Shown: positions 1 through 10,136 of the stretch, piece by piece
Numbering within the stretch: position 1 is the first letter of the stretch
How the letters are laid out: each line of letters opens with the position of its first letter
Origin: Austropuccinia psidii
Taxonomy: Eukaryota > Basidiomycota > Pucciniomycetes > Pucciniales > Sphaerophragmiaceae
Reading direction: 5' to 3'
NCBI GenBank assembly: GCA_023105745.1
Contig: JALGQZ010000003.1
Coordinates: 71,584,696-71,648,695, forward strand
DNA: 64,000 bases
Program-made: the position numbers and the translations under genes
The notes under the pieces: model-generated
Told to the model about the DNA's origin: nothing
The model's input: only the letters and a program-made list of their open reading frames with translations
The model's database searches: none

Positions 1-266
1 GGTTGGGCCAGAGGCCCCTGAAAGAGTAAGCAACCGCCAGGCCCAGAAATAAGGTATTGGCCTGGGGGTGGTGGGATGAAGAATTGGCCAAGAAGGCCAC
101 TGATGCAGGATATGGCCCTGGGGCCATGAGTGGCAAAAAAACCATTTACTGCCATGAGGGTTCAAATGACATAAAAATGTGAATATGGCCATATTGGATA
201 TATATTGGTGGAGGCTTGAATTTTCATAAGCAACAATTGAGAGGGGTCCTTTCCAGGGTTGTGACA
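1..266 (-). repeat. GGCC-rich LTR remnant, B-like end
   Basis: The stretch is dense in GGCCA/TGGCC words, as in the U3 of the B-family LTRs further on, and ends in GGGTTGTGACA at 266. That resembles the reverse-strand start of LTR B (ATGGTTGTGACA). The left part lies outside the window and no partner end is visible. Assignment rests on composition and the terminal word only. Confidence 0.4.
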
Positions 267-277
267 CTCCCTTATTT

Positions 278-523
278 TCATTGAGTAGATGAGGTTAGTT
301 GAAGTTCATATGTCTTTATGTTATTGAAACCATGATTCTTGAATGTAAGAAAGATTTTCTTTGGGTGGTATAAGTATTGGAATACTGAAGAAAAGAATTC
401 CAATATTGTAATCCTGGCTTTTTTGCAAAATTTCAATAAGTAACTAATTGCAAAGGTAATAACTGTAGGAATAGTGGGTTGAAGAGGAAGAGGCAGACAA
501 AACTGAAACTGCGCTGAAGTTGT
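278..523 (-). pseudogene. Ty1/copia RT-RNase H fragment
   Basis: Read on the minus strand, this gives a short peptide with FAISYLLKFCKKA, FQYLYHPKKIFLTFKN and GFNNIKTYE. The copia element P1 near 58.5 kb reads AFSHLSQFLEKPG, FHYLHHSKNRCLTFKN and GFHYIKTYADADWG in the same order. This is therefore the connection between reverse transcriptase and RNase H of a copia polyprotein. The YVDD box and the RNase H core are absent. It abuts an LTR-like end at about 524, so it is a truncated insertion remnant. Confidence 0.6.
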
Positions 524-605
524 TTTCACAAAGGCTCTTTTAAGTGAATAGGGGCTTGCGCTCAGTAAGGTGGAGCCCACTTATTGATGTCTCAGATGGA
601 ATAGG
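524..605 (-). repeat. LTR A terminal remnant
   Basis: On the minus strand this resembles the last 80 bases of LTR A: a 'gtgagtccc...gagtgccaggccctcttcactt' type block ending in an AGAGCC(TTTG)TGA word. Several substitutions separate it from the full copies at 7189 and 45738. Confidence 0.4.
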
Positions 606-610
606 AATTG

Positions 611-800
611 TCAGCCTGTTACGGAAAACCAGAGCACAAGCATCACAACCAAATACCATAAATCCATGATAGAGAAAAGTACCACCAAAACATAGAGCTG
701 AGCCAAAACAGAACAAAAGGTATAAAATTGAAGAGGAAACTAAGTCTTCCCAAATATAGAAGTCCCATAATCATAGGACAAAGAAGAACAAAGTCATTCA
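611..800 (-). pseudogene. copia integrase scrap
   Basis: One minus-strand frame between about 670 and 611 reads HGFMVFGCDACALVFRNRL. The 'FGCDAYA' block is characteristic of the C-terminal part of copia integrases, where it follows the catalytic core. Upstream residues (FWxxSALCFGGTF-like) fit only loosely. No catalytic residue can be seen. Calling it integrase rests mostly on the FGCDA block. Confidence 0.35.
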
Positions 801-1368
801 GGCTCAAAAATGTTTCTCAGCATAAACCTTAATTTTCAACTCTCATCCTGAATCCAGAGAAAGAGACCTAATACCAGCAAATGGGTATTCAAATTAAAGC
901 TCTAAGTTAGGGCTATCCAATGGTACTAGCCAAATTGAGCTAGCACCAAAACTACAGAAGTTATGTCCAAAATAAGGTTGAATAAGGGGGAATAAAATAT
1001 TCACCTCCCATCTAACTTCTACAGTTTTAGTGTGAGAGACCTAAGGTGGGGGATTTTTTGAAAGAGATCAATAAGGGATATCTGATGGTGTCATCCATTT
1101 CTCCATATCCCATCTATAACAAAGGTTATGGGGCCAACAAGTTCCATACAGATTTTGAGAAAATAATATATATGAATAACTAAAATTAAACATAGCATAA
1201 CTTTGCCATATTTAATTATACCCTTACCAAATCAGGTACTATTTTGGATCCCATCATGGGCTCCTCAATGAAGCAATTTTAAGCTCAATATCTCAAAAAC
1301 TGAAAAAGTTATGGCAGTTTTAAGCATAAAATCCCAAATTTGGGCCAATACACCTTTGTATTTCATTC
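801..1368. other. no recognisable gene
   Basis: AT-rich sequence without a credible reading frame. A purine run (AAGGTGGGGGA near 1043-1053) looks like the polypurine tract of a retroelement, but no LTR can be delimited next to it. Confidence 0.3.
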
Positions 1369-2860
1369 ATTTAACAGGGGCTCTTGGACAGAAAAGCAAG
1401 AGTGGCCTGGCACTCAGTAATCAGGGAATTCACTTGGAAGACTCCAAAAGAATAAAGAAAAGAATATAATAATTGAATTTCTCTAAAAAGAAGGCAAGTA
1501 CAAATATGAGATGCAATTAGAGAAATGAGAAGCCAAATGACCAAAGAGTCATCCAAATAAGTCTTTAATCACTGTTTCAACCTGCCAAAAGAAAAAATGG
1601 AATTAGTAAGGATATGACCACCAAATATCAATTGACAGGCAAAGAAAGAAAAGAGAAAAGGTGCTAAATGACTGACTTGATAATATCAGTATTCACATAA
1701 CAAAAATGATAAGATAAATAAAGATAAAATAAAATCAAAATATATTAATTAACTGGGGGAAAATTCCCCAGGGTCAAAGGAGGCTGGTGTATTTGAAAAT
1801 ATGAGAGCTTGATTCCTTCAGGCTGGCAGCTGACCTGTATTGAGTACTGGAAGGTGTATTCATTCTCTGATGGACTGTATACCTTTCCAAATTGAGAAAT
1901 GAACTGGGTTGAATGGTCTTCCCATGTTGTATGAATTAAATACAGGTCTTGGTGAATCCAGACTGTATTGAATGAATGTGGTTGCCAAAGTGGATTGATG
2001 GTGAATCAACCCTTGACAGCTTGTTTTGGAACTGCCTCTTGAATGTCACTTGAGAATAAACTGCCAGTATTCCCATGGAGGAATGCTGTGAATGGATAAC
2101 CAATGATTGCTTGATGGTGTCATTAGTATTTGAGTTTTGACACTTGCCCTTGAGCCATGATTAATTGTCTAGATGATGTGCCTTGATTACCTGATAAAAA
2201 TTAAAAATAACCATTTGATATTGGTGCCATTGGATTGCTGCTGAAAAAAGATGCAGAATGGTGTATAACACCATTTATTACACTTTTGGTTATTGAAGTT
2301 TGAAAGTGGCCAAATGCTTTGAGGTGATGCCAGGAGGATATGAGTGAAAAGTGGGTTTTAGTGGCTTCAAAGGTGAGAAAGTGTCTTTTGGGTGATTTGG
2401 CCAAATACATCTTATACAGCTTCAAAACTGTATTTGCACAAAGTGCACAAAAGATGTGCAAAATGCGTAAAACTGGAAATTAAGCCCCCAAAAGGCCTTT
2501 TAGCCATATTTTCCATAATACATGGGAAAATGGCATATAATTCTGAATGTAGCGAAAATGTGCAAAATGCACAAAACTGTATTTAAAGCTTAAAAAGCCA
2601 AATACAGGCTTTTGAGCTGTATTTTCCCTGTTGAGTGGAAAATACCCAAGAGTGCCCAAAAGCAGAGAAAGGCCAGGAAGGGCCTGATGATGGTGAAGGG
2701 CCAAGCTGGGCCAAGAAAGAGAAAAGGCCATAAAAGGCCAAAAAGACTGAAATCGCCAATTTGGCCAATTATTATGGATATGGCCAAATTTCCATAAAGT
2801 TGATATGGCATGGGTATGCCATATTGAGGTCTAAGAGAGTGAATTTCCATGATTGTGACA
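1369..2860 (-). repeat. degenerate LTR B, reverse
   Basis: Boundaries match the ends of the B1 LTRs: AACAGGGGCTCT on the left (reverse of AGAGCCCCTGT) and ATGATTGTGACA on the right (reverse of TGTCACAACCAT). Length is about 1.49 kb against 1473-1497 bp for B1. It contains the conserved AATTAACTGGGG...CCCCAG hairpin block near 1747-1770. Most TGCGCA repeats of younger copies have become TGTGCA or TGCACA. No target-site duplication is visible, so this is an old copy. Confidence 0.75.
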
Positions 2861-3419
2861 ATTAAATACTGGGGTCCCATACAGGAGCTGTTCAGAATTC
2901 TATGTTTCATAAATGTCAGAAGAGGGCTGTGTGGTCCCCAGATGAAAGATTTCACCCTGTATTGGGAAACCTTCCCAGATGTGGTTTGAAAACCACATCT
3001 GAGCCCAATACAGAGTATACAGGCCTTGTGAAACCCACAAGCCAGAACTAAGATGTGAAAAATCTTCACTTCCTCTTTGTGGATGGTCTACAGGACCTTT
3101 GCACCCCATTTTACGATAAAAGGAGGCTATTTCTCTGCCACAAAAGGAATACTCATCCTGCTCTTGAATTCCTACTTAGCAAGTCTGTCAAAAACAGTTA
3201 TACTTTAAATTGTAGGTATTGAAGCTCTTATTATCGTAATTCAACTGGTAAGACCGCACCCAGGGCTCTCAGCAGTGCTCATAACAACTAGTTTACAATA
3301 TTAAAGCCCTTTTTATTATTATTTAAAATCATTTTTGTTCTAATGGGCCATATCACAGTCATTGTTATAGCTGTAAATACCATTCTTAATGCTTTATCAT
3401 AGACTCATCCAGACAAGAA
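2861..3419. other. unassigned repeat-like DNA with a long hairpin
   Basis: This does not match the LTR families in the window. It carries a nested inverted repeat at 2957-3013 (separate entry). I see no coding region. Confidence 0.3.
2957..3013. repeat. nested inverted repeat (hairpin)
   Basis: The inner arms at 2976-2987 and 2990-3001 are a perfect 12-bp inverted repeat (CAGATGTGGTTT and its complement) with a 2-nt spacer. The outer arms at 2957-2966 and 3004-3013 are a perfect 10-bp inverted repeat (CTGTATTGGG and its complement). Together they give 22 paired positions within 57 bp. Confidence 0.85.
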
Positions 3420-4027
3420 TGAATACAGTTATGAATGTAATATAACTGGTATTTTTAATGAAAGTAAATATAAGAAAGAAGAAGCAAATAAGACTAAGAG
3501 TAAAGAGCAAAAGAGCCAACCACAAACAAGTCCAACTCCAGCATTTGAACCTGTCAGAAAGAAAGAGAAGGGTTGATAAGGACATGGCTACCACAACTCT
3601 ATTGAACAGGAAAGAAAATGCAAGAACCAACGTGATACCAAAAAATAGTCTATTAAAAAATTAATAATAAGAATATTTGTTAAATAATATATCAAATATA
3701 TTAATTAACTGGGGAAAGGTCCCCAGGGGGAGAAAGAGGTGCTAGTATATGTGAGAATCCACAACATCTTATCCAAAGAGTGAATTTTCTTCAGAGGAAT
3801 ATTTATTGCAATAGATTTGTATAATACAGCTCTGGTATGGACATACAGGGCCTGTACAAGAGGTGTAGTGTAGTTGGGTGATTATACAGCTTCAAACTTG
3901 TGATTCCAAGACTGTATATACAAGTGTTGACAGGATGTATTGATTAACCAAAATGTATGATTTTTCCAGAAAGAAGATTTTCTGAAACTGATTACTGATA
4001 CACACAAGGAATTTCTGGTTTGATGAG
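3420..4027 (-). repeat. truncated LTR A, reverse
   Basis: Shares with full LTR A copies the block GAGCCAACCACAAACAAGTCC (3508 onwards), the AACTGGGG...CCCCAG hairpin (about 3708-3725) and the TACAGGGCCTGTACAAGAGG block (about 3845-3864). It stops at 4027, where another LTR begins. The left end is too diverged to place exactly. Confidence 0.65.
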
Positions 4028-4343
4028 TGTGAGCCTGTGAGATATGTATGACATACCCATAAGTGCACAAATAGCTTTTTATATAGTTGATTCAGTCTTA
4101 AAAAGACTTCTCAATTGAATTTAGAGCAAATTTATTATTGCATTTTTGGATTATACACCAAAAATAACCTAGGGTAGACCCATAGGGTGTTGTACCCAAA
4201 AATGGATATTTCTTATGTCATTGGAAGATTTAAGAATCTCACAGTACAATTGCAGCTTTTTTGAAGAGATTTTAAACTGTTACATTTAAGCTCAATTAAG
4301 CTTAAATTTGAAGTTGCCAAAATTTTAGTTAAAATTGAGGTGT
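4028..4343 (+). repeat. 5' end of a C/D-type LTR
   Basis: Begins TGTGAGCCTGTGAGATATG and soon reads ACATACCCATAAG, the same opening as LTR C and LTR D (TGTGAGCCTT...CATACCC). It also has a CCTAGGGTAG block found in LTR D near 7139. It is cut off at 4343 by an LTR B start. Confidence 0.55.
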
Positions 4344-5368
4344 TGTCACAACCATGGCAATTCAGCCTTTTTGACCTCAATATTGCATATCCATGATATC
4401 CATAATCATTGGCCAAATTGGCCATTTCATCCTTTTTGGCCTTCTATGGTCATTTCACTATCTGGGCCCAACTTGGCCCCTTCATCATCATCAGGCCTTC
4501 CCTGGCCAGGTTTTGCTTTTGGGCAGTCTTTTCTATTATCCAGTCAATAGGGCAAATACAGCCCAAAAGCCCATATTTGGCTTTTCAAGCTTTAAATGCA
4601 GATTTTCTAAGTTAAGGCTATTTTCCCATTTAATATGGGAAATATGCAGAGATGGCAATCTTAGGCCATTTGGGGGCTTAATTGACAGATTTGCGCATTT
4701 TGCGCATTTCTGCAAATTTTTCATATTTTGCGCAATTTGCACAAATACAGTTTTAAAGCTGTATCCGATGTATTTGGCCAAAACACCCAAAGGCACTCTT
4801 TTTCCTTTTAAGCTACCAAAAACCCACCTTTCACCTATATCCTCTTGGCATAAATCCAAAAGACCTTTGGCCGTTTCCACCCTCCAATAACCAAAAGTGC
4901 CATAAATGGTGTTATACAACATTATGCATCTTTTTTAACAAGAAATCCAATGGCACCAATATCAAATGGTTATTTCAAATCTTCATCAGGTAATCAAGGA
5001 ACCTCATCCAGAGGATTCATCAAGGCTCAAAAGAAAAGTGTCAATCTCAAATACCAATGATGCCATCAAGCAATCATTTTTTATTCTCATTCACAGTATT
5101 CCTCCAAGAGAATAGTGGCACTTCATTCTAAAAAGATATTCAAGATGCAGTTCCAAAACAATTTGCCAAGGATTGGTGCTCCATCAATCCACCTTGGCAA
5201 TCAAATTCATTCAAATACAGTCTGGATTCATCAAGACCTGTATTTTCATTGATACACCATGGGAATTTACATTAAGCCCAGTTCATTTCCCAATTTTGAA
5301 AGGTATACACTTCATCAAGAAGTCAATACAGCTTCAAGGATTCAATACAGACCAGCTGTCAGCCTGAA
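4344..5368 (+). repeat. truncated LTR B
   Basis: Starts TGTCACAACCATGGCAATTC, identical to the start of both B1 LTRs, and follows the LTR B order through the GCGCA-rich block (about 4690-4745) to CAGCCTGAA at 5368. There an LTR C start replaces the remaining 0.4 kb. Confidence 0.75.
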
Positions 5369-6112
5369 TGTGAGCTTTAGAGGTATTTTCACATACCCAA
5401 AAGACCACAAATAATAACATAAGATATAAATATAAATAAAAGAAATTCAATTATATTATAAAAAATAAAATAAAGTATAAATATAAATTTATATATAAAA
5501 ATAGATATTTAATCATAATTTAAAAATAAAATTACATTGAATTTTGAATTTGTTAACACACATTTTTATTTGGAAAAATTAAGTAAAAATGAATTTTCAA
5601 CAAAAATACCAAAATTAAAATATTTTGGGAAAAATGTTAAATAGAAATTATCATAACTTTTTATCCTACAAATATATGTATAAAAATTGTTTTACCATTG
5701 TAATCCTCAAAAAACTAAGGTGGGGTCACCTGTGGGTAAATTTTCTGTAACTCAACTCTAAATCAGCTTGAATTACGTTGTTAATATTTTCTCTACAAAA
5801 GTTGATAATCCTCAAAACATTAACCTAATTGAAATCACATGTGGTGTTAACCATCAATTTTTTTGTTAAAATTGAGGTGTTGTGTGTAGTTTAGAAGTTA
5901 TGAGTAATTGAAGTATTTTGAATTGAAATGTTGAAATGTGCACGTGTATTACATAAGTGAACTTTAATTTACATATTAGGTGTAAATTATTACAGGAATG
6001 TATTGTAAAACTCAATTGAATTACATATGTAAATTACAAGTATAATGCATGTTGAGGAATTAAAGGAAAAAGAAATTGGAAAGATTAATTTGGGGGGAGA
6101 ACAGGAACTCTA
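5369..6112 (+). repeat. truncated LTR C
   Basis: Begins TGTGAGCTTTAGAGGTATTT and follows the LTR C order (AT-rich block, GGTGGGGTCACC, TTGGAAAGATTAA, TTGGGGGG, GGAACTC). It ends at 6112 against an LTR A. Sequence divergence from the C1/C2 LTRs is clear. Confidence 0.7.
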
Positions 6113-6937
6113 TGTCACAGGGTCTCTTCTAAGTGAAGAGGGCCTCGCACTCAGCGAACTGGGATTCACTTATGGAGGGCTCAGGATATGGTAAGAAGGA
6201 ATACACTTAATAGTGTTAAGAGATGATGAATTACTAATGAAAGAAATATAAGAAAAAGCAGCAACAAAAGAATAAGAGTAAGAAATAAAAGAGCCAACCA
6301 CAAACAAGTCCAAGTCCACTGTTTCAACCTGTCAGAATGGAAAGAGAAGTGTTAATAAGGATATGGCCACACAACCCATACTTTACAGGAAAAGAAAGAA
6401 AATGCAAAGACTAACTTCAAATTAAATAATTATAATACCCAGAAATAAGGATAAGAATAATTATAAAATAATAAATAAACTAAATTAATTAACTGGGGAA
6501 AAGTCCTCAGGGGGAGAAAGAGGGGCTGGTATATGTGAGAATCACCAGTCCTGATCCAGAAACAGAATTTTCATGAGAATAAATGAGTATTGAATTGAGT
6601 CTGGCCAATACAGGTCCTGTACAGCTGTACAGGGCCTGTACAAGAGGTGTGGTGGTATTTAGTGATCTTACAGTTTGGAAATGGTGTATCCAAACTGTAT
6701 TGGGTAATTCTAACCTGTACAAGTATTGACAGGCTGTATTGATGAACCAGACTGTATGCGCATTTCAGCAAGGAAGATGGCTGAAACTGAATGCTGATGC
6801 AAATAGTGGACCTGATGATTTGAGGTGTTTGAGTGGGTGTATTAATGAATACACTTACCCCTGGTGAGTGGTTGTTACAGTATCCGCCTCTTGAAACTTG
6901 TGGGCTCCTGAACACCATGATACCCCACAACTGTTGA
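6113..6937 (-). repeat. LTR A (6113-6879) plus 58 bp of internal 3' end
   Basis: The LTR runs from TGTCACAGGGTCTC to GGTTGTTACA on the plus strand, about 767 bp. 6880-6937 continues GTATCCGCCTCTTGAAACT, the reverse of the A-family polypurine tract (compare 45725-45737). It is therefore the 3' LTR of a reverse-strand A element whose body was displaced when the D1 LTR inserted at 6938. Near 6610-6645 it has an imperfect version of the 32-bp palindrome of the 7189 LTR. Confidence 0.8.
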
Positions 6938-7188
6938 TGTGAGCCTTGAGGTATATTTTACATACCCAAATAGGCCACAATTATCTTAAAAATAAATTTT
7001 GAATTATGCATAACTCATAAGTAATGCATATATCCAAAGTTCATCATTTTTGATTTCAGAAAAGACGAATAACGTTTTATTGAGTAGGTAAATCCATGGA
7101 TTTATAGCCAAATTTGGATTCTACACGAAAATTCACCTAGGGTAGCTCCATAGAGTGAATATGCTCAAATTAACTCTTTGAGGTGGTA
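6938..7188 (+). repeat. D1 5' LTR, segment 1
   Basis: Starts TGTGAGCCTTGAGGTATATT and matches, inverted, the right end of the solo LTR D (up to 62175). It ends with TGGTA (7184-7188), the left copy of the A1 target duplication. Confidence 0.9.
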
Positions 7189-7425
7189 TGTAACAACCAT
7201 CCATCAGGGGTAAGGGTATTCATTCATACACCCACTCAAGCATCTCAAATCATCAGATCCAGCACTTGTATCAGCATTCAGTTTCAGAAATCTTCACCCT
7301 GAAACAGTTATACAGCTTGGTACCTCAATACAGCCTGTCAATACCTGTACAGGTTGGACTCACCCAATACAGTTCCCATACACCAGTATAAACTGTATGA
7401 TCACTCAAATACACCACACCTCTTG

Positions 7426-7457
7426 TACAGGTTCTGTACAGCTGTACAGAACCTGTA
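7426..7457. repeat. perfect 32-bp palindrome in LTR A
   Basis: The half-site TACAGGTTCTGTACAG is followed directly by its complement. Other LTR A copies carry a collapsed form, TACAGGACCTGTA near 45978 and TACAGGGCCTGTA near 3847. The copy at 45216 breaks off inside it. Confidence 0.95.
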
Positions 7458-7532
7458 TTGGCCAGACTCAATTCAATCATCAATTATTCTGATGAACATT
7501 CTTCCTCTGGATCAGGGCTGGTGATTCTCACA

Positions 7533-7583
7533 TATACCAGCCCCTCTTTCTCCCCCTGGGGACTTTTCCCCAGTTAATTAATT
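7533..7583 (+). promoter_or_regulatory. LTR A core promoter and self-primer segment
   Basis: TATACC (7533-7538) lies 39 nt before AGTTAATTAATT (7572-7583). Between them, CTGGGG (7556-7561) and CCCCAG (7568-7573) form a hairpin. The same arrangement and spacing recur in LTR B. A transcript starting at 7572 would carry a 5' end complementary to the sequence at 7951-7962. The start site is inferred. Confidence 0.55.
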
Positions 7584-7950
7584 TAGTTTATTTATTATTT
7601 TATAATTATTCTTATTCTTATTTTGGGTATTATAACTATTTAATTTTAAGTTAGTCTTTGTATTTCTTTCTTTGCCGGTACAGTATGAGTTGGGTGGCCA
7701 TATCCTTATTAACCCTTCTCTTTCCATTCTGACAGGTTGAAACAGTGGACTTGGACTTGTTTGTGGTTGGCTCTTCTATTTCTTATTCTTATTTCTTTGC
7801 TGCTGCTTTTCTCATATCTTTTGTTATAGTAATTCATTCCTTACACTCTTAAGTGACTTTAATCTTTCCATATCCTTGAGCCCTCCATAAGTGAGTCCCG
7901 GTTGACTGAGTGCCAGGCCCTCTTCACTTCTAAGAGCCCCTGTTACATTG

Positions 7951-7962
7951 AATTAATTAACT
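7951..7962 (+). promoter_or_regulatory. A1 primer-binding site (self-primed type)
   Basis: AATTAATTAACT, three bases after the LTR end, is the exact complement of 7572-7583 in the LTR. No TGG expected of a tRNA 3'-end primer site is present. This fits the Tf1/sushi mode of priming, in which the RNA 5' end folds back. Confidence 0.6.
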
Positions 7963-8746
7963 CATATTTGATTCTTTCTTTTCATTCATTTATATTCATT
8001 TCTCTCATTCATCAATTATGATTTCTTTATGACTTAATGATCTTTAATGATTATGATTTTTCTCCCTCATCAATTTCATCTCATTCATTTCATTCATATG
8101 AAATTGATTCTTCTTCTTTCTTAATCATTGCTGACCATTTCATTCACTTCATTTCATTTTATCAAATCAAATTTTGTCTGTGTTCTTAGTCAGGTCTTAT
8201 TCAGGATTGATTATTGGTTTAATTGATTGGATTATTTCATTGGGATTCATTGGTTTATTGATTCAGCGGCTCAGGATTCTTATTTGGATTGGATTGATTG
8301 ATTTTGACTTCTCAAGATATTGATTGATTCCCAAGAGCTGATTTTGATTATTGATTGAATTTGAATCCTCAAGATATTTTATTGATCCTCAAGAATCGAT
8401 TTTGATTATTGACTGATTTTGACTCATCAAGATATTGAATTGATTTCTGAAGATTTTAAATTGATTGATTGATTCCTCAAGACCTTGATTTCATATTGAA
8501 GACACTGATTTATTTATTTATTGATTATTGATTAAATATTGATTGATTGTTGATTTACTCAACATTATTGATATTTAATTTGAATTGATTGTTGATTGTT
8601 GAATTGATTTGACTGTTGACTGAATTTTATTTCACCTCAAGATTTGAATTGATTCCTCAAGATTCATCAAGATTTTATTGTGATTGATTTGGCCAAGTTT
8701 TGATTTCTGTTCTCATACCATCAAGTTTATTTCATTTTTATTCAAA
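7963..8746 (+). other. A1 leader, ATG-free over its last 640 nt
   Basis: T-rich leader with many TTGATTGATT and CTCAAGAT words. ATG triplets cluster before 8102. None is seen between there and the gag start at 8747. The B1 leader has the same design. Confidence 0.7.
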
Positions 8747-10104
8747 ATGCCATTTCAGCATAGCCCCCCAGCCAAAAATACTAGATCCCAAAGAATTCAA
8801 GCTATTCTCACTCCTACAGCAAGGGCTCCTCTTGACCGCACACCATCAGTTCATCAACTGAGTGCAAACTTGGACAGAGGACCACCAATGGAAGGAGTAG
8901 CACCCTCAAGAAGAGGTGGAATGAAATCTAGACGATCAAGATCTTTCTCTGGACTTTTGGGTGGCTACCCTGGCATGTCTGAAGGTGCAAGAGCAAGACA
9001 AGGGGAAGTTGAAGATGAAGAGGGGGAAGAGTCTGTGCAAGGGGAAGATTCTGGGGAAACTGAAGTGGAAGATGCCTTGGCAAATGCTCCAGAGGTGCCT
9101 CAGGGTTCTAATCTAGCCCTTTCTAGTCAACCTCTTGTCTCTCAAACTGATCCAAGTCTCCTCAAGATGATGGAGCAGATGACACAATTCATGGGGCAAC
9201 TCACTCAAGCAGTTGCTCCCAGGGACAATTCTAAAGCCCCTGCTTTCAAGACTCCATCTATGAAGGCACCTGATTCTTTTGATGGTACTCAAGCTCATAA
9301 ATTGAGAGGATTTATCCAATCCTGTCAATTAATCTTCCATAATGATCCAGCCAATTTCTTCTCTGACAGGAAGAAAGTTCTTTACTCAACTTCTTTTCTC
9401 ACTGGTAGAGCTGGAAAGTGGATTGAACCCTATCTCTCAAGTATTTCCAATGAAGACCCTTCCTACCTCCTCAATAATTGGCCATTATCTGAATCTCAAT
9501 TATTCACTCTGTTTGGTGACCCCAATGAAGTCAGGAAAGCTGAACAAGAGTTGGACAGTTTGAGGATGAAGGAGAGTGGTCATGTTTCCTTGTACATAGC
9601 AGATTTCAGAAGCTTAATGTCAAGAATTGGAGATTGGGGGGAAAGAGCTTATATCCATGTTTACAGAAGAGGATTGGCATCAAGATTATTGGATCAGTTG
9701 GCTTCTCACCCTGGAACCTTTGATAGTCTTCAAGAACTCATTGATATCACCTTGGAATTAGATACCAGGTACCATGAGAGGCAGAAGGAAAAGGGTATTC
9801 ATCAAGAGAAGAAGCCTCCAATCAATGAATCCAACTCCTCCAAGCCCCCTCAAAGTTCATCATCAAAGAAGCCTTATCATAAGAAGAATAAGAAGGGGAA
9901 GAATTTTCAAGTGTCCAAATACAAGCCTCATGCTGCTCTCCTCAATAAGGACAACAAATGAATTGGTTCTGAAAAGGAGAGGAAGATTAAAGAAGGCTTG
10001 TGCAATTATTTTGGTGGTAAACGCCCATTTGAAAATGCTTTAAGAGGCCTGAAAATAGGCAACGATCATCAAGAGGCTTCCCTAGCAAGCAGGGAAAAGC
10101 CTGA
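8747..10104 (+). pseudogene. gag: A1 gag, broken
   Basis: Gag of a Ty3/gypsy chromovirus, the structural protein of the particle. The ATG at 8747 is chosen because B1 gag begins at the matching MPxQHSP peptide and the preceding leader lacks ATGs. Order: basic, low-complexity N-terminus (about residues 1-130), retrotransposon gag domain (about 180-330, with SFDGTQAHKLRGFIQSCQL and SLYIADFRSLMSRIGDWGE), Lys/Ser-rich tail, zinc knuckle. TGA at 9959-9961 ends the frame before the knuckle. The knuckle itself is ruined: against C-x2-C-x4-H-x4-C in B1, the second Cys is Phe, His is Arg, and a 1-nt deletion near 10035 puts the last Cys out of frame. The frame then reaches the normal gag stop, TGA 10102-10104. 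Confidence 0.85.
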
Positions 10105-10136
10105 GTGGGAATCATGATGTGTTCAATGGTTCTCAC
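10092..10136 (+). promoter_or_regulatory. A1 gag-pol -1 frameshift signal
   Basis: The slippery heptamer G GGA AAA (10092-10098) is in the gag frame, followed by a 6-nt spacer containing the gag stop. Then comes a 9-bp stem, GTGGGAATC (10105-10113) with GGTTCTCAC (10128-10136), enclosing a 14-nt loop. Slipping back one base enters the pol frame at AGC CTG AGT. B1 has the same layout with compensatory changes in the stem. Confidence 0.8.

Larger units (their letters stand above)
7189..7947 (+). repeat. A1 5' LTR
   Basis: 759 bp, TGTAACAACCATCC...GAGCCCCTGTTACA. It contains a TATA-like ACATATACC, a 6-bp hairpin before a presumed transcript start, and a 32-bp palindrome. The first 252 bp are almost identical to the truncated LTR at 45216-45467 and less like the LTR at 45738. 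Confidence 0.95.

Noticed and set aside
8684..8746. Upstream extension of A1 gag starting at 8684
   Set aside because: The first codon there is TTG, and the 21 extra residues have no counterpart in B1, which starts at the matching ATG.
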